A stretch of 64,000 bases of DNA, from contig OU452219.1 in NCBI GenBank assembly GCA_911728455.2, forward strand, positions 14,102,397 through 14,166,396, read 5' to 3'. Positions 12,023 through 25,700 of the stretch are shown here, in pieces. The DNA comes from Marthasterias glacialis (Eukaryota; Echinodermata; Asteroidea; Forcipulatida; Asteriidae). The notes below the pieces were generated by a model. It was not told where the DNA came from, did not search any database, and was given only the letters and a program-made list of their open reading frames with translations. The position numbers were made by a program, and so were the translations under genes. Within the stretch, counting starts at the first letter, position 1. Every line of letters begins with the position of its first letter.

Positions 12023-12112
12023 TCTTTTTAGTTGTTGCGATAATCGTAACCCTTCATCCTCCCGACCATCGGGAGGATGGAGGGTTATGATTATGGCAAC
12101 TATCTTTTTAGT
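12023..12112. mobile_element. Near-perfect 32-bp palindrome flanked by 10-bp direct repeats
   Basis: Arms 12034-12065 and 12069-12100 pair with about three mismatches around a 3-nt loop (CTCCCGA-CCA-TCGGGAG). TCTTTTTAGT occurs on both sides (12023-12032 and 12103-12112), like a target-site duplication. A diverged relative may lie near 47450-47500. Confidence 0.75.
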
Positions 12113-13869
12113 ATCTGTTTCTGTCCACCATATACACTGTAAATACTACAGTAGCCCAAATTAGCATCATTACACTTGACTCCACCTAATTCTTGAGCGA
12201 CTCTCCACCTACATTATGAGACCAGTATTGCAGGCAATCAGTTTTCAGTTGTTTCAACAATAAACTGTTTTCTCCTGATGCAAACATAAACTGCATGTGT
12301 ATGTATACGCTATGTACCTCAAAAGTTTCTATTGGGTAAGAAATAAAATCAAATAATAAAAATAAAGCCTTCTCAAAACATGTTTTTGTAAACAAAAATA
12401 TTTGTTGCAGAAAAAAAAAATCTGAGAACAGATTTTTGATTTGGGGAACATTCAAGTTAGTATTATTTGTTTTGCCAAACTTCAATAACAACAAAAAGAA
12501 TGCAAAGAATTAACATTTTTAGAAGATTAAAATCTTTTGAAAAAAGTTGAACAGATGTAGTTTTTTTTCGCAAAGTACAGAATTTGAAAAATTGAAAAAA
12601 ACAAGTGACATGGCCAAGTAAAATAATGGTGTGCTTGAAATTTTAAACCCAACAAACCTGGAATTTATTTGCGGCCAATTTCCTGACCTCAACTTTTTAT
12701 TGCCATTTCAATAGAAAATAATTTAAAATTAGAATTTTTTTTCCTTCCTTTTTGCCATGAAAAATAAAATAAATTCACAATGATCTGACACAAACATACC
12801 TTTGAGCTTTCTGATTGAGACTTGTAGGTTCATTCAATTCATTCATTATTTAAGATTATAACTCATCCTCAGGCGATGTTAACGCTAAGGAAATATTTCT
12901 AGATCCCTAAAATCACCGTTGCTTATTTCCTTTGAAGTAGTTGAAATAAGTTCAGAATAAAAACATCCGGTTTTATTTGTTTCTTTCATGATTGAACACT
13001 GAAATGAGTAGATTAACAGCTTATGATTTCAGTTACAGCAGTTCAATATTTTTTTTAGATGTCAGTTAGGGTGAAACAAAATTATATAAACAACTTCGGG
13101 TGTAAGGTTTAAAAGGTTATTTGAATTTGTGCTTTCCCCCCATTTAAACAAGTGCACTAAAAACAAACTTTTGTTGGGGAAAAAATGAAATCTGACAATT
13201 TATTTTCAGTTATTTTACGAATGCTTTGCACAGGTGTTTTCTCTGGCTAACATTAGTAATGACCAATTGTGTAACCAGACATTTTAATTTGGGGGAGAGG
13301 GGCGGGGGTGCGGGGGGGGGGGGTGAGGGTGAACCATTCATTTGTGTATTTTTTTGAAAATGGGGCTTAGCAAATGTTTATGCTCAGCAAAAAAAAGCAG
13401 AGAACCAGTCACAAACAATATACATTACATAGTGTTTTGGTTGGTAACCTGTTTTTGCTAAGCTAGATTTTTCTTTGCTAAGCACTAAGCAGTATTTTCT
13501 GCTTAACAGCTTATGAAACTGGGTCCAGGTATTGCTTTGTTTCAGCTGATTTCTTTGTTTTGGGGTTTCTTATCTGTGCCACTGAACATTGAAAAACGTA
13601 GTTTTAGTCTTGCTGGACCTGGCACTTTCATCCTTGAAATGTAATATAAATTTGTGGGGAGTTAAACTTCAGGTTTTCTGGTAACAGGCTTGTAAAGTGT
13701 TTCAAAGTTGCCTCTTTCATTCCTTCACATTATTGTTTCATTCTAAACAAAATTTGTCTTTACACATTTAGCAATTTTTAACTCAGTCTTAAATATTCCC
13801 TCTAATAAAATGTTTTAAACGTAAGGTGTTTTGTTAAGAAATTTTTATTTGTATTTATTTTTTTTGTGT

Positions 13870-14060
13870 GCAATTCACCCTGGCATCACAAGGCCCAAAG
13901 GACACTCAAGGTGTGGGCTACTTTTTGAAAGAATAGAAACCTGCCCCAATGCACATAACAAGAAATGGTGAGATATAAACGCAAGTCTCTTCACAGCACA
14001 GCTGAGAACAGGGAGGGGTAAATGAATCTGTTTGCCAGACAAACGTAACTGCCTCTTCCC
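13870..14060 (-). mobile_element. SINE body, minus strand, 3' portion
   Basis: Its reverse complement matches the body of the tRNA-Leu SINE at 37215-37375 (GAAGAGGCAGTT, GTTTGTCT, TTCATTTACCC, GCTGTGAAGA, GGGCAGGTTTCTA). The head is missing. Confidence 0.65.
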
Positions 14061-17000
14061 CTATTGTATCAGTTTGATTATATTTTACATCAAATTGTGC
14101 CAGTAAATAACCTTAGATTTTGAAATGATTCAATCATTTCTGTATTAGATCAAAAAATCAAAAATTAAAAAGATAACTTGCAATGAATAGGCTACCTGCT
14201 ACGAATAACAAGTTTTCAGTAAACAAACTGATTGTATATTTCATGACTGTTGTATTGCCACCCCGGACAATTTCAACAAGACTAATTTCAGAAACAAATG
14301 TTTTTCCTACAATCTTCAGGAAGTGACAGCCTTGTAGTTGGAAGTATTTGTCTGAGAATGCTCAAATGTACATTTGTACTAGGTCCAAGTAAGCTTTTAA
14401 ATCAAAATCAACAGTTTACTGAGTTGTCATGATCACCAGTTACAGTTAACAATACAGTTAATATTAATTCTTAAGTTTAAAAAATGTCCTTATATTTTTT
14501 TTCCAAATATAAGGAATCGTGCCCCTTGATTTGTTTCCTCGTGTAATCTATTACTCCAGGGGTTACCAAAAGTTTGAAATCCTAGTTTCAAACCTTTTTG
14601 TCAGCAACGATGCTCATCCCTGTAAGTTCACGAGATGGAGTTCATTTCCTGATTCCTTTGAAACATTTTCAACAGTTTTTGTTTTGGTTGCCACAAAAAA
14701 AAAAATGATACGGGTTGTAGTATAGATAAACTGATTTCAAGGATGGGTGCACATGTACTATCCTTGCCCAATTGTTAGACAATCATTTACTGTGTTTGCA
14801 TAAATTTATTAGTAATGAAGCAGTCAGGCCTGCTGATTCATGTAGGGATAGACCCTTCCTAAAACAAATAGTTAACACCTGTGATCAGAGGCAGTGATTG
14901 ATTTCCCTTTTATAGCATAGCAAAATACTGCACAAAATGTATCATCACTTGCTACTCAAAAATCGTTGTTTGCTTCTCAGTATTAGCATTCAGTGTGGAC
15001 AAAATAATGTCCAGTCTGATTGTTTTGCTGTGCAAAACTGCTAGATGTTCACTGAGACGTGAGATGCCATAAGGTAAGGTTAGATGTTTCGTCTGGCCAA
15101 TTCTGGTTCTCCATCAAGCATCAAAACAGCTTGACTATATTTCTGTCTACGCACTTTTCATGCAGTAGTCTGTGTTACTTTTAAAATTGTTTTTAAGACT
15201 GTGTACATGTTTTTTTCTCAAAACAAAGTGAAATTTGCAGGTCACAAATTTGAGCATTTTTGATAGACATGAGGTGATCTGTTGCTTTCTGGTTCTGGGC
15301 TATGTAATTATTTATAGAGCTGACTCTGATCATGAATATCAAATTCCAACTATTTGACATGTTTGAACAATAATATGTGGGCACTCTTGTCTTTAGTGTC
15401 ATTATTTCAATCAGTTAGCCAATGCGTGGCTTGCAATGGGAGGGTTGTTTGTGGGGAAAACTGTTTGCATTCGTCCCAGCAACACTTGGGCTTCATCCTG
15501 ATCAAATATTGATTCAATCCCCTGTGGATAGGCTGTACATGACCCTGTTCTCAGGTAATTCAGTTACTCCATCACTAGAAATTGTACTTTTGGAATTATA
15601 CACACTGCGGTTAGAATACGTGTTGTGTACACTGTGTTGTGAGCAATTCACTGGAGACTGGTGTCCAGACAACTTTGATGATACACAGAAATATATATTA
15701 CAGGGGCATTCATTATTGTTACTTGTAAAGTGTTCGTTTCTGTCATCAAACACTGACAATGTAAACAGTTCCGCACTCTTAGATTTTATATTTATTACAA
15801 GTTATGACATTCTCAATCGCCTTAATTCCAGGTCTACATACAACTGAAGTATAGGCCCTATATTTTTTAAACTGACATTGTCATAATTAATATATTTTTT
15901 TCTGCTGTATCTAGTAGTCTAAACCTACATGTACACTGTTGGTGTAATCCTCAGCCAATACCCTTTGAGGGTGATGCAGTTACATTTTAAACAACATTAC
16001 ATCATTGTTCCTGCCCTGTGTCTTCTGACTGCTTTCTGCCTTTCTCTTTTCACTTTACTGCTTCTGTTACTCCAGTATGTGTATGTGTGTTGTGTTGTCA
16101 TTTAGCCTTTGAGAAAGACTCTGAGTTAGGGTCAAATTTGAGGCCATTAAAACATCTTTGCTTTTTAACTTTATATCAGTTCAACTTTACTCACATTGTA
16201 CTTGTACAGGCTTTTTAGTTCAACAACACCAAGATAATTGTTTGGGTGAATTACTTAGTTCCTTCAACCACAGACTTCACAGAAGGGGATGGCTTGGTTG
16301 GTTTCCATAGTGCTGAATGGAATGATTTTAACAATTGTTGCGGCTTTTGAGGGCAAACAGGATAGGATACTTTGGCCCAACAAATGCTGTGTCATTTGGT
16401 CTGGTGATCCCTCAACCATGTCAAAGGATGCAGCGTGACAACAAATAGACCAAACCTGTGTTTACAAAAAGAGTGACCTTGTACATTCCAGGGCCTTTCT
16501 GGTAGGCAAGATACCACACTGGTCATATATATGCCAAATTTGATATAATGTATCATAATTAACACATGAATTAAAATATGTATATAAAAAGTTGTTTAGT
16601 TTAAATGTAAAACCTCACTGGTTATCAAGCTAATGTGTCTGAAACAGTTCTACCTGAAACACTGTCAAAGTCAAGAAAATTAGCATTTGAAGACCCTCCC
16701 CCCCCCCCAAATCACCATTGCTCATGATTTTGATTTTAGCACAATCGTAATGAGCTCATGCAGAGCGTGCACAAAACACATGACAAAGTGTAAACGGGGC
16801 ACCTACTTTGTAATTTGAACTACAAGACGAAATGAGTAAACTCTTATAATAGATGTTAATTTTTTGTATGTTATATTTGTTTGAGTAAAAAACTCTTCAA
16901 AAAGTAAGGATGCATAATTTACAAGAACCATTCAGCAGAAATTTGCCTTTGACATTTAAACAGTCATTAGTTAATGGTTAACATACGTGATGTTGTAAAC

Positions 17001-17211
17001 CTTGTACCAGGATGTGTGTTTTAGGCACCTGTTGCCGATGAAAATATCTACTTGTGTTTATTTCAACATTCTCTGATGAGCTTGTTTTGCTTGTGAACTG
17101 CTACGACTTGTTCAATATTTATTATAATTGCCGTAAACTATTGATTTTGAGCCATTCATTACAACCACCCTGTGGTTCTTGAGAAAAACCAACCCATAGG
17201 GCGTACCTCAC

Positions 17212-17480
17212 TCCTCTTTCTGCCAAAACAGTGGCATTTTGAGGCACACACATGCTGATGTAGAGGGTAGGGTAGAGCCATTGCCCAAAGTGCTTCAGTG
17301 AGAGTGGTGAACCGGAGAGATAAAGTTCTCAACCTTGGTCAGTTTCTGCAGTGGCAATCTGTGGCTCTGATCGATCATTACAATATATACAACGAATGGA
17401 AAGTGTGGCATGGGTTACTTCACCATTATGTTCATAGCATGTGGGAGATTTTGAGGCATTTTGGAGTATGCACCTACATG
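17212..17480 (+). repeat. Dispersed repeat, family F (intact copy)
   Basis: It runs from CAGTGGCATTTTGAGGCACA through CAAAGTGCTTC and TTCTCAACCTTGGTCA to GGAGTATGCACC. A second copy at 41838-42550 is split by an insertion. The short frame inside is not considered a gene. Confidence 0.7.
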
Positions 17481-18065
17481 TAAGGAGGGTTTTTACACAT
17501 TATAGTTTTTGTCCACCTTATCATGATCGTCACTATTCAGTCAGTAGTTGTGGTATGTATTAATCAATAGTCCATATTTTGGTTGTGAGTCAATATTAGT
17601 TAATGTGGCTCTGCTCATGGTGGCCAGGCTTAACAACTGTATTGATCGGTCTAGTAAGTTGTGTGTTAACTTTCTCCAAAGAGTTCACAATAGGGATGAG
17701 GTAATACCATGGACCTTCATTGTAAAACTGCCTTCTCATAACCATGGAGGAAGCTTAGACTGTTCTCCCCGGATTATGGATTACGTCAGCCAGTTGCAGA
17801 TCAACAGTTAGTGGGAGATAGCACTACTCATAGTCATGAAAGTATTGTCTGGATAGTGCCGAATAGTGTGGTTAAGTTATAGAGCAAGGACAATCTATAA
17901 TAAAAAGAAAAAAATAAATAAATGAAAAAAGGTCAGACAGCTTTGAATCATTTTAAAATTAATTCTTGCCAGTTACCTCCCATTTGCTTATTTATTTAAA
18001 TTCCTTTTTTATTTTTATACCAACTGAAAACTATGGAAAGCTATAAATGCAAAAAACAAAACCTT

Positions 18066-18537
18066 ACTATTAATACATTATTTAAAGGGATGGTACATAC
18101 ATTGTAGTTGATAGTACCTATTGGGTATCTTCTAGCTTTCATGAAATGCACCGTAGGAACAACCTGTGAAAATTTGGCCTTCATGAAATTCAAAACCTGA
18201 ACGAGGTCAACAATTGTAGTTGTCAAAGACCAGGAGTCCCACTATATGTGATCCAACATGAAATAACAAACCTGTGAAAGTTTAAGCTCAATTGGTTATC
18301 AGAGTCTCAAGAAAATAGTGAGAAAAAAAAATAACATGTTTTCACGGTTTTCAAACATCGGATTTGGGACTCTTGCAAGATCAAAACTAATTGTTTTACT
18401 CATTTCTCAAAAACTATAGCATTTCAATCAAAAATGATTCAAAAGGGAAATTTTCTGCCATGACAGTCTTTATACATAAAGTGTACTGAAAATCTGTCAA
18501 TATTGTCAATCTCACTAATGTTGGAGCATACCCTTCA
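18066..18537. mobile_element. MITE, family C (long copy)
   Basis: It starts AAAGGGATGGTACATACATT and ends GTTGGAGCATACCCTT, giving short inverted termini. It ends about 95 nt upstream of the channel 5' UTR exon. Confidence 0.55.
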
Positions 18538-18630
18538 AGACCAAAATGTCATTCATTTTCATCATATGTAATGTAGTATGTTAAAAATAATACAGTATGT
18601 TAAAAAAATGTTTTTGTTTTATTTATGCAG

Positions 18631-18939
18631 ATTTCTGAAGAAGGCAGGTTTATACCTGTTCCTTGCTTGCATGATGTGAAACACAAGCCAGAATGGAGCT
18701 AAGATGTCTCTTGATTTCTTATTTATTGAAGGGAAGTTGTGATGCTACCTCACTCCACAGGAAGAAGTATCTACATTGTACATGCTTGCCCTCAAGTTGG
18801 ATGTAAAAATGACTGTCCAAGGATTACTGGTTAGTCTCCAAGTTTATTTGTTCTGTCGAAGCATCTGTAAAAGCCACAGCCGGTAGCCATTGCTTCTCCA
18901 GTAGGACTAGTGCGCACCTTGTTCCACTCCAGGGATCAT
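18631..18939 (+). other. 5' UTR of the channel gene with a 37-codon uORF
   Basis: The exon begins after TTTATTTATGCAG at 18630. About 309 nt precede the first in-frame ATG at 18940. An in-frame stop (TAA, 18868-18870) separates that ATG from anything upstream, which fixes the start. A uORF runs 18693-18806 (37 codons, beginning MELRCLLISYLL), and other short ATG-initiated frames occur. This is a long leader likely to lower translation of the main ORF. Confidence 0.6.
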
Positions 18940-19758
18940 ATGGAGCAGGTAGATGAGGAAGATGTCTGGGATGGGGGCGAGGACCCCCACGTTGCCGCTT
19001 ACAGGAACTTCATCGTTGATATTGAGCGGGAGATCGAAGAGCAGTCGGGAGAGTCATCAAATGATCAAGATAAAGGAGTGCTCCTCAAGGCACCACACGT
19101 CGACAAGAAACCTGATTTCAACCCACGGTTGGGCACCCCACCTCTTGAGAGGATACCAGAGTTGCATCCACGGTTTGGTACCCCACCCCCTCCTAATGGA
19201 GTCCTCAAGAGTAATGGGGTTCAAGGAGGGGACAGGGTCGGTTCTCCTGGTCCGAACAGCAATAGGGTTAGTTCGCCCGTAAATAGAATTAGTTCGCCCG
19301 CAAATAGAGTTAGTTCGCCAGTGAATAGGGTTGGTTCACCCGTGACTAATAACACAAGGAAATCTTCCCCAACGAGGAGCATTCATACACCTCTTGGGAA
19401 CCAAGATGGTTCACTCACGCCCCTCTCTCCGAGAAGTTGCTCCCCTGTTTCAATCAGGACTCCATCGCCTGTGGAGGACGACACTTCCCTCTTGGTTGCC
19501 AAGGCACCAAGAAGTCGCAAATGTCCCGTTGTCGCAGAACCCATCATACGTGTGAACACAGCAAGCATTGACTTGACGGGTAATGGCAAGGTGCTTATGG
19601 ATGACGTTGACTCTGTGAAGAAAGCTGAACTTGTGGATTTAGAAAGTGAGCCTCCAAGGCCCAAAATAAGGGCCTTCAAACAGCGTTCAGCCCAGGAGAA
19701 TTTTGGATTGTACGGACTTCTTACACCAGCCTTGTGTCTCGTTCCAGGAGTTGATGGG
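18940..19758 (+). CDS. Channel gene, coding exon 1: Ser-Pro-rich disordered N-terminus
   Basis: This single 819-nt exon encodes residues 1-273, starting MEQVDEEDVWDGGEDPH and ending before a GTAAGT donor at 19759 (phase 0). It is acidic at first, then very rich in Ser-Pro and Thr-Pro pairs, with a duplicated PRLGTPP/PRFGTPP motif and four tandem copies of a 7-residue NR(V/I)(S/G)SP(V/A) unit (19261-19344). No domain or membrane segment is visible. Many S/T-P sites would suit proline-directed kinases (inference). The GTG at 18910 is in frame, but ATG 18940 is the better start. Confidence 0.85.
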
Positions 19759-22700
19759 GTAAGTTTAAAGTGGAAAAAACATACACATAAAAGTTGAGCT
19801 ATAGATCTTACATGTATACTTGTGCATTTTTTAAAAAGAAAATTCACCCGAAAGAACGCTTAATAAAGTTATTATTAATTAATTATTATGGGTGTCCCCT
19901 CCATGGGCTATTCTGTAGACAGAGGTTACGTTCTAAATTTTAGTCTCTAGCCTTTTTGGGGGTAAACTAACTGAGCAAATAGGTAACTTGACCATTTTAA
20001 GTCCAGTGTGAACAGCCCAGGAAAATTTCACCCAGGTAAACTAACCGAGTCCATTGAGTAGTTTAACCGGTTACCTTCTGCTCATTTAAACTAACCTGGT
20101 CAAACTACGGTAACTGAGTCGAAAAGTCCAGTACGGGCCCATCGTCCCGGTAAAACCAGCCAGTAAAATACAACATCCGGTTCGCATGCACGCAAAGGCT
20201 GGTTTATAGTCTGTCGCACGATGGTCACACGATGGAAAAATGGACGCGTAACACAGCTCATAGTCGCCGCTTATGCTTCAGTTGGTTTGTTTCACCATCG
20301 TCTCGGTTAGTTTACCCACATCAAATAATCCAAGTGCAGACAGCGGTAAGATCTACCCATTGGAAGTTACCCTTGGTCTCGGTTAAATAATAATCCAATG
20401 CGAACGTGACTTTTGTGGAGCACACATACCTGCATGTTACATCATGTGTTGCTACATGAAGCTTAAAAAAAGGGCAACCAAGTTCATAGTTCTCTTGTTT
20501 CTGGAGGAGAATCATTAAGATGATCATAACATTTCCCACAAATTCTGAATAAATATTGAGCCAATTCACATCGTCAGTCAAGTGTCAGACCAATATGACA
20601 ACAGGTCAGTTTGTAAAAGCACATCCAAATGTTTTCTTGGATGACGGCTCCCAACAAATTACTGAGGTACAAACAATTTCTTTCGAATTTTAGAAAACTG
20701 GTCCCCAAAAAGGTTAATGATGAAGTTTTAGATACTTTATGTTGTAAGGCTCTGGGGACAATTTCACAGAGCATTAAGACTTATCTTAAGATGAGTTGTC
20801 ATTATTACCATAGTGATTTGTATTGTGACATCACACTTTGCCAAGCAATTAAGAGTGTTTCGCACTGAAGATCAATGTTAACTCTTTGTGAAAGCGACCC
20901 CTGATGTCAAAACATGTGTAACAGGCTAAAAACGTCAAGTCAGGGAAACGGCTTATAGATGATCAAGGGTGCAAGTTTATTTCCCTATGTTATTACGTAA
21001 TTTACATCGATGAAGTAAAACAAAGTACATGTATTTCATTTGGAGGCAAAATGTTACAACAAAAACCTTCAAATTCTTCTTCTTACAGGCATGCAACTTT
21101 TCAGCGGATCAGCTGATTTCCTCTTTTTTCTTCATTTTTAGTGCTCTTGAAAATTGGAAAACACTGTATAAATCTATGTGTGTATGGCCATTTCCTCTTT
21201 TTTTGAAATTTCCAAGAACTTTGCATGCCTGTTCTTAGGGGATCAGACGTCTGGGATGTTTTTTTGCATAGAGTGTCTGTATGGTTCAGCACATTAAACT
21301 CAAGAACTGACACTAGTTCTCAACAGGGATGTTACTTGAAACTCTTTCACTACGGTGTGCCACTCACAGGGGCTCGCTAAATTACTTCAAGCTTGTCAAG
21401 CGCCGGAAAGCCGCTGGCAGCAGCTCAAAATCAACAAAATATAAAATAATTCTGTCTCAGCTGTACATTAATTTCCGCAGTGAAAGAGTTAATGGAGTGA
21501 GGCACTCTGATACTTGTTTGAACGAGCCAAAAATAAATCTATTATGTATTAATACGATAGCCGCCAGCCTTAACATTAGGATCCAATGGAATGATTGATG
21601 GGACACATCATTATCTGCAAACATGTTATCCAAGGCTCGACAAATGCTGGGCTTTTGCTTGAGGTCGTTCGTTAAGCATTGGACACCATAGTGAAACGAC
21701 ACACAGGATTTGTAAAGTTTTGTTGTTTTGGGGCACTACACCACCCTACAGCCCTCAAGCAACTCTTTATGTCAGACATAGTAAAGAGACTGACATTGAT
21801 TGAAAATCGCGGATGCCGTACAAGGATGGAATTTACATAATATGCACAGAGCCTTTTGTCATGGTGGGTGACATCAGCACAGACATATAAACTTGGAACC
21901 ATGGGAACAGCACTTGTCAATATTGACCCACCTTGTCATATTTACAAAGCAATCTTATCACTCAGGCATGGGAATGATAACTTCCCCTGGGTTGGGTTTG
22001 TACACAGGCCGATGAAGGGGTAGCATGCCAGGTGTGTGTGTATGTGGTGCGTTTGAGGAGACTCAATAATGTCCACCCATACGGCGCTTAATTACTCTGG
22101 ACAAATAAACTCCATGCACTCTAATTAAACAGCACAACTAATTAAATACGGTACATGCAGGAACAGAAGCTTTGCTTGGTGGAAACAGATTTATTAGCAG
22201 AGGTAGTTTGGGATTGTGTGATGAAGAAAAATGTGTTAATTGGCAAAAAATACATAGATTGATTTGGAGGCATGTATAAAAATATAAAGACGATGTAAAG
22301 TTCATGCATCTACATGTTGATGAAGAAAGGCAATACGAGTTAGTTTTCTTCCTCATCTGAAGTGACTATAAAGCCAGGTGGCGTCTTGTGGGACCTCATG
22401 GCATCGAGGCAGGCAAAGACATTTGTTCTATGCAGAAGGTTGTGGTTTGATCCCCGCCTGAAATCTTGCAAAGTGGATTTCCCCCCTGCAAGACCCAGAA
22501 AGCTGGACAATCTGAACTACAGGCCTGATGCCTTCAAGGAGGCAATTGAGTCAATTGCCTCCATTCCCCTATTGCCTTGGTGCCCCTTGAAATGTTCCAG
22601 TGAGGAAAAGCTGCCTGGCCCTTACAAGAACAAAGTATCGGGCCAGGAATCACATGTATGTCGATGTAACTTGGAGTTTTTGGGGGGTTTGTTAAAAACT

Positions 22701-25700
22701 TTACAGACTTCATACAGTATTCTTCATAATGCTTGCTTGAGACCAGTGGCCAAATATTAGAGATAAATTTCAGATTTGACAATTGACATTCAGGATTAGG
22801 ATGTCTTTGGCACCCTCTTCCTGGAAACTAAAGACCTACCTTTTATATATATGTACATAGTGATTGTAAATAAATGCACACAAATCACCACTGATGCCAC
22901 TAACTGACACTGAATGCACATGTAGAAACTAGTAAAAACTAGCAATCGAAGAAAAATGTGTCTAAAGTTGAAGGCTTTTTAAAACACCAGCTAACCTTCA
23001 AAACTTCAGAGTATTTTCAACTTGTTTTCTTTATCTTGACATTTTGAACTTGCTGTTTTTTACTGTTTTACACTCAAAATTAATAAGCAATAAAAGAAAA
23101 GATAGTAAAACGATAGTTCGTAAAACCAAAAGAGCAAAACAGGACAAGTTTTATTGTCAATTCAGTGACACATTTCAATATATTACAACTTTACATGTGT
23201 GCCACTTTGTGAAAAAACGAGGACAATGCGCGCATGTACCGCACACACAAGCAGGGTTCTCCCCAGGATTTTTCAAAACTGTGGGGCATTCTGAAAGTGT
23301 GCCGGAAGCATGCTGAATTGGTAGCAGGACCTTGGGATGTTTTTATTTAAAGTTTATGTTTGGTTTAAAAAGCTCTACTGTGCAATCTTTTTTTGTGTGT
23401 ATTAGCTGTAATTTCTGCGTATCGGCCTGTAATTTGCGCGTATTGGCCCGATACACTAGCTTGTGCATGGGGAGGACCCTTACACAAGGATTGTAATGTC
23501 ACTTTGTGAAAATATTTTTGTTCACATTGAGCAGAGTGTGTGCCGTGCATTACAATGGTAAATTATGGATCCTATGCCACACTTGGTGAAAATTACGACT
23601 TTTATGCAAAGGTTACCATACATAGTTATCAAGATTAAAACAGTAAAGCTCTGTAGCTTTGAAACTTCATGAAATTGTAGGCCTTGATGAATAATGAAAA
23701 TGTGTAAAAAAAAATCGGAAGGAAAATAATGGTTTTGTACATAACGTGTCTGTTGGTTGCGTAGTGACGAAATATCAGTTGATATGAATATCATTATTTA
23801 CCATCTATTGGTCAGATGGGTTTATTGTTTTAAAAATGTGATTCAGCCTCAGCATTTTTAAAATCAACAATTTTTCCCTGGCATTTGCCTGGGCATCTGT
23901 ATGAGGAACGGTCCTGAGGCCTAACAGTTTGTTTGTTTTTTTTGTTTCCTTTAATCCAACCGACTGTTCAAAAACCTACCAATCATAAAAAAATGTTATC
24001 AATAATTTCAAAAGATAAAATATTTTAATCCTGACCAACTGCATGTTTCACTTTTATAGCACCTGTATAATTTGCGTTGAATGAAAACATTCATGAATCT
24101 ACTTATTTTATGTTTTTACCAAACAGCACGATGCCTTAACCCAGACTTTCACCGATCTTTGTGGGGAACATCGTGAGCTGAAGTTAGCTGCTGCTCATAT
24201 CGATGATGCTATCAATGGCAGGGGCAAGTGGGGCAAAGCAAGGGCCTTCTTCACATCCAAGAAAGGACAGCTGTAAGTTGAAAATAATTGCAATCCAACA
24301 ATGGGAGAAAAAATCTTTATCAGTGATTTGAAGGTTTGCATGATGAAGGTACATGGTAGGTTTTCGGAGACACCATGTAGACCCACCCTTAAGCCCGACT
24401 TCACTGCTAAAAATGATATTCTCGAAACAAGAAACGAATTGTGTTTCAAGGAAAAAATTATTGTGTCACTCCCTAGAAAATGTTTGTATTAAGATTTTTG
24501 GGAGTGACACAGTTTTCTTGAAAATAAAATGTTTTTCTCAAGAATACCATTTTTAGCAGTGTTCCAGTTGAAATTCGGAAGGTACAGTGAGATGCAGACA
24601 CACCATGTATACCCAACCTTAAAGAGGGTCTCCAAGGCCCAACTGAGTTTTGTGATGCGCTCATTTTTTAATAGATAGAGTTTTATGAAAGTGGGGGGAG
24701 AATGACAAGTCTCCAATCAACCGTTAAAACGGTGTAAAATGTTATTGTGCTTGATACCCTTCCAGTGCGAGTTTTGTCAACATCCAAAAACATCCAAAAA
24801 CATCCAATGACGTCACATTTCAAATATATGGGTCTACATACTATTGCACGAGAAAATTTTAGTTCATTCCAGACTATTGTTAACTTCTGAGAAAACTCCA
24901 CATTTAGCATACATTTGTGTGTACATTGTACGGGTACATATTTGATAAAACTGCTTAATTGCTGTTGCTTGTGCTAGTTTACAAAATGAGGTTAGTATTT
25001 TATGCATAATTGTTTTGTCTAAGGTAACGCACAAGTATAAAAAGAGAAAGTTTTTGCAAACTGCTTACCAACCAAAGTGACTTGTGGTATCAATGCGAAA
25101 AGTGGTAACTTGCCTCACATTTTAATTCCAGCAAACACTTCTCTCTTTTAAGAAGGACTTTGCTGGGTTCGAAATGTAAGGCCATTCAAATTTTGTGTAA
25201 ATAACTAAAAGTACAATTTTAAACAAAGGCTTGCATTTGCTTTATGATTTATAGTATCATTAAGGTTCAGATTTGAAGTAGTAACCATTCCAATGTTGTT
25301 CCCTTTAAAGCTGTTTTAAGGTGCTTGATAATAGTTGGTTTACGTACGTGGTGCTTCTAGCTGCATTGTTGCATATGATCATGACGTTCCTGGAACCTCC
25401 ACCTGTTGGCCAGTAAGTATCCTATGTACTCATGACCACGTCCATTAACACATTTAGTACACACACCAACCTAATGTCAAAGTACGTTCATCTTGGGGTT
25501 GTTATGATTGAGGCAAAGATAACAGGTAGTTAGAATTTTTTTTAAAAATTGATTAGTTTCAATTTGTAAGTTCAAGGGTTGTCCTGTTGGTAAGCGATGA
25601 TGTTTTGGAGCCGGAAGTGCAGCGTAATGAATATTCATGTACATGTATGTATACCATTCGTTAACATTGCACTTCCAGCTCCAAAACTTCATCACTTACC

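Larger units (their letters stand above)
12113..18630 (+). other. Large first intron of the channel gene
   Basis: About 7.2 kb in all. Besides the listed elements it holds a G-rich tract (13290-13330), a copy of a GGGGTTACC repeat (14544-14620), a repeat at 16458-16530 shared with 60310-60385, and the family F copy at 17212-17480. The longest open frame (15422-15847) shows no domain, and I do not call it a gene. Confidence 0.4.

Noticed and set aside
15422-15847. 141-codon open frame on the plus strand
   Set aside because: It has no recognisable domain, does not join neighbouring exons in frame with good splice sites, and lies in the large first intron of the channel gene.
18910-18939. Upstream GTG start for the channel
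   Set aside because: An ATG with the acidic N-terminus follows at 18940; a non-ATG start is not needed.
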